Positions 32,986 through 34,362 of a stretch of 34,362 nt of DNA are shown here, piece by piece. Every line of letters begins with the position of its first letter. The first letter of the stretch is position 1. The position numbers were made by a program, and so were the translations under genes. The notes under the pieces were generated by a model that saw only the letters and a list, made by a program, of their open reading frames with translations, did no database searches and was not told where the DNA came from. Source of the DNA: Streptococcus pseudopneumoniae (GTDB taxonomy: Bacteria > Bacillota > Bacilli > Lactobacillales > Streptococcaceae); assembly GCF_001068775.1 (NCBI RefSeq), contig NZ_JWAJ01000044.1, positions 1 to 34,362 on the forward strand. The letters run 5' to 3'.

Positions 32986-34176
32986 GTGAAATCAATAGGT
33001 GTCATTGAAAAGTTAAAAAGTTTATCGAAACAAGAAGGACTTCTTTTGGGAGTTATTCTGAGTATTTTTCTTCCTTTTTATCTTTTCGTTATTATTTTTA
33101 TCTCATACTTACTTTGGTTAGTATATACCGGGGAGATGAAGGGAATCTTGAAACGTTTGTCTCAACACTCTGTCTTGCTCTTTTTTATTGCCTATAGCAC
33201 TGCAATTTCTCTTCTAGCACAAAATGTGATGGGAGTAGTTTCTTCGGTGGCCATGTTTCTGTTTGCCATCTTCTTTTACTATTATCAATCTCAATTGACT
33301 CCTAAATTTTTTAGGTTGACGATTGAAGGAATATTAGCCTTAAGTGTCTTTGCAGCAGCCTTTGCAGCTTTGGAACATTTCCAAATTGTAAAGAAATTTG
33401 ATTATACCTTCCTCTCACCACGAATGCAGGTTTGGCATCAAAACCGAGCGGAGGTTGCCTTCTTTAATCCCAATTACTATGGAATTATCTGTTGTTTCTG
33501 TATCATGATTGGTTTTTATCTGATTAGCACAACTAAGTTAAGGTGGTTACGAATCTTTTCTATGATTGCCATCTTTGCTAATTTATTCGGTTTAAACTTT
33601 ACGCAGAATCGTACAGCTTTTCCAGCCATCATCTTTGGAGCCATCATTTACCTCTTCACGACCATTAAAAACTGGCGTGCCTTCTGGCTTAGTATAGGAG
33701 TTTTTGGGGTTGGTTTAGCCTTTCTATTTTCGAGTGATTTAGGTGTTCGAATGGGAACCTTAGATTCATCTATGGAAGAACGTGTTTCTATCTGGAATGC
33801 TGGAATGGCCTTGTTTAAGCAAAATCCATTCTGGGGTGAAGGACCGCTAACCTACATGCACTCTTTCCCTCGTATTGGAGCACCTTATCATGAACATGCC
33901 CACAGTATCTATATAGATACGATTTTGAGTTATGGAGTTGTCGGTACCGTTCTCTTGGGGATTGCTTCTACCACTCCGGTACGAATGTTGATTGATATGA
34001 GTCAAGTACCTAGTAAGCGTCCTATCCTTGGACTTTACCTCTCTTTCTTGACAGTAGTAGCTGTGCACGGAATTTTTGATTTAGCGCTATTTTGGATTCA
34101 ATCATCTTTTGTTTTCCTATTAGTGATGTGTAGTTTACCACTAAAACATAGTATGATTGATGAATTAGTTGATTAA
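32986..34176 (+). CDS. O-antigen ligase-type membrane protein, candidate TacL/RafX
   Basis: About 396 residues from GTG 32986, placed after AAGGAAAGGA; an in-frame GTG at 32959 overlaps that site. Ten to twelve helices. The ligase/polymerase signature is an external loop between late helices, with NPFWGEGPLTYMHSFPRIG near 280-298, HEHAHSIYIDTILSYGVVG near 303-321 and an earlier QNRTAF near 205; the conserved Arg and His are present. Family members move glycan chains from an undecaprenyl carrier. In pneumococcus the protein of this family next to the raf/birA region, RafX/TacL, joins teichoic acid to the glycolipid anchor to make lipoteichoic acid. Adjacency to birA and the choline-type cell surface support this here, but other WzyC-type proteins fit too. 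Confidence 0.75.
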   Translation: MKSIGVIEKLKSLSKQEGLLLGVILSIFLPFYLFVIIFISYLLWLVYTGEMKGILKRLSQHSVLLFFIAYSTAISLLAQNVMGVVSSVAMFLFAIFFYYYQSQLTPKFFRLTIEGILALSVFAAAFAALEHFQIVKKFDYTFLSPRMQVWHQNRAEVAFFNPNYYGIICCFCIMIGFYLISTTKLRWLRIFSMIAIFANLFGLNFTQNRTAFPAIIFGAIIYLFTTIKNWRAFWLSIGVFGVGLAFLFSSDLGVRMGTLDSSMEERVSIWNAGMALFKQNPFWGEGPLTYMHSFPRIGAPYHEHAHSIYIDTILSYGVVGTVLLGIASTTPVRMLIDMSQVPSKRPILGLYLSFLTVVAVHGIFDLALFWIQSSFVFLLVMCSLPLKHSMIDELVD

Positions 34177-34215
34177 GAAAAAGATAGTAGAAACTAACAT
34201 TTTCTACTCAGAACG

Positions 34216-34250
34216 AAGACAAACGTCATTTTTGGCGTTTGTCTTTTTCT
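34216..34250 (+). terminator. Terminator after the O-antigen-ligase-type gene
   Basis: AGACAAACG pairs with CGTTTGTCT around a T-rich loop, followed by TTTTCTCTTTT. Confidence 0.87.
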
Positions 34251-34261
34251 CTTTTATGTGA

Positions 34262-34362
34262 CTTTCAGTCCGTCTCGCTCCGTGAGATGCGAGATAAATA
34301 AACCACCCGCTATGCGGGTGCGCGTCGAAGGTTATACCAAAAAAACTCCAAACGCGATACAA
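34262..34362. mobile_element. Probable end of an IS200/IS605-type element
   Basis: CACCCGC / GCGGGTG with a three-base loop (34304-34320) is a short, very stable hairpin preceded by ATAAATAAAC. A CTCGC / GCGAG hairpin lies before it, and GTCGAAGGTTATACCAAAAA follows. Small hairpins close to the ends are the recognition structures of IS200/IS605 elements, and the base composition differs from neighbouring genes. The transposase would lie beyond the window. Identity is from remembered pattern, not proved. No ORF is visible in this last part. Confidence 0.5.

Overview
The window looks like a chromosomal segment of a mitis-group Streptococcus (S. mitis / S. oralis / S. pneumoniae relatives). Support: low-GC Firmicute coding with strong AGGAGG ribosome sites and many extended -10 (TGnTATAAT) promoters; a BOX repeat; a choline-binding surface protein; and housekeeping proteins of streptococcal type (PepV, LdcB, PheS/PheT, delta subunit, CtpS, AckA, BirA). 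I see no rRNA, tRNA, CRISPR or prophage. Both ends run into mobile DNA: the 5' end of a frameshifted IS30-type transposase at the left edge and what looks like the hairpin end of an IS200/IS605-type element at the right edge.

Layout. 1-290: IS30 remnant and a 107-bp hairpin (MITE-like) element. 414-2018: glycine riboswitch controlling a sodium:alanine/glycine symporter. 2263-6299: MFS permease, an AhpD-like protein paired with an acyl-CoA-dehydrogenase-like flavoprotein whose start is disturbed by a T-tract, and a TDT-family permease. 6386-9209 (minus): a seven-gene operon led by a small XRE regulator, followed by alternating copies of two small membrane-protein families (DUF3278-like 'A' and a 4-helix 'B'), one of them internally deleted; this is the least understood and most interesting system here. 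9438-11144: metallophosphoesterase and a frameshifted amino-acid-binding lipoprotein. 11358-18107: nitroreductase, pepV, uracil-DNA-glycosylase-like, rhodanese, brnQ, M42 aminopeptidase, HIT protein, ldcB, which is the order I recall from pneumococcus. 18120-21968: Phe T-box leader, pheS, pheT. 22088-25410: alpha/beta hydrolase (minus), a possible 35-codon ORF, and a NatAB-like ABC exporter. 25446-25560: shortened BOX element. 25601-28237: rpoE (delta) and pyrG, the latter behind a CTP-sensing GGGC attenuator. 28299-34176: choline-binding protein, ComYH-like methyltransferase, ackA with a cre site, birA (minus), and an O-antigen-ligase-type membrane protein that may be the lipoteichoic acid ligase TacL/RafX.

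How the parts fit. Much of the window is nutrient and translation housekeeping controlled by RNA leaders: glycine riboswitch (uptake or efflux of Gly/Ala), T-box (charging of tRNA-Phe) and the pyrG attenuator (CTP). Peptide and amino-acid use (PepV, M42 peptidase, BrnQ, binding protein) lies beside cell-wall trimming (LdcB), and the choline-binding protein plus the putative teichoic acid ligase belong to the choline-teichoic-acid surface of this group. Three genes carry apparent one-base deletions (IS30 transposase, flavoprotein start, binding protein); two lie in six-base homopolymers where seven bases would restore the frame, so read error, slippage and real decay all need to be kept in mind.
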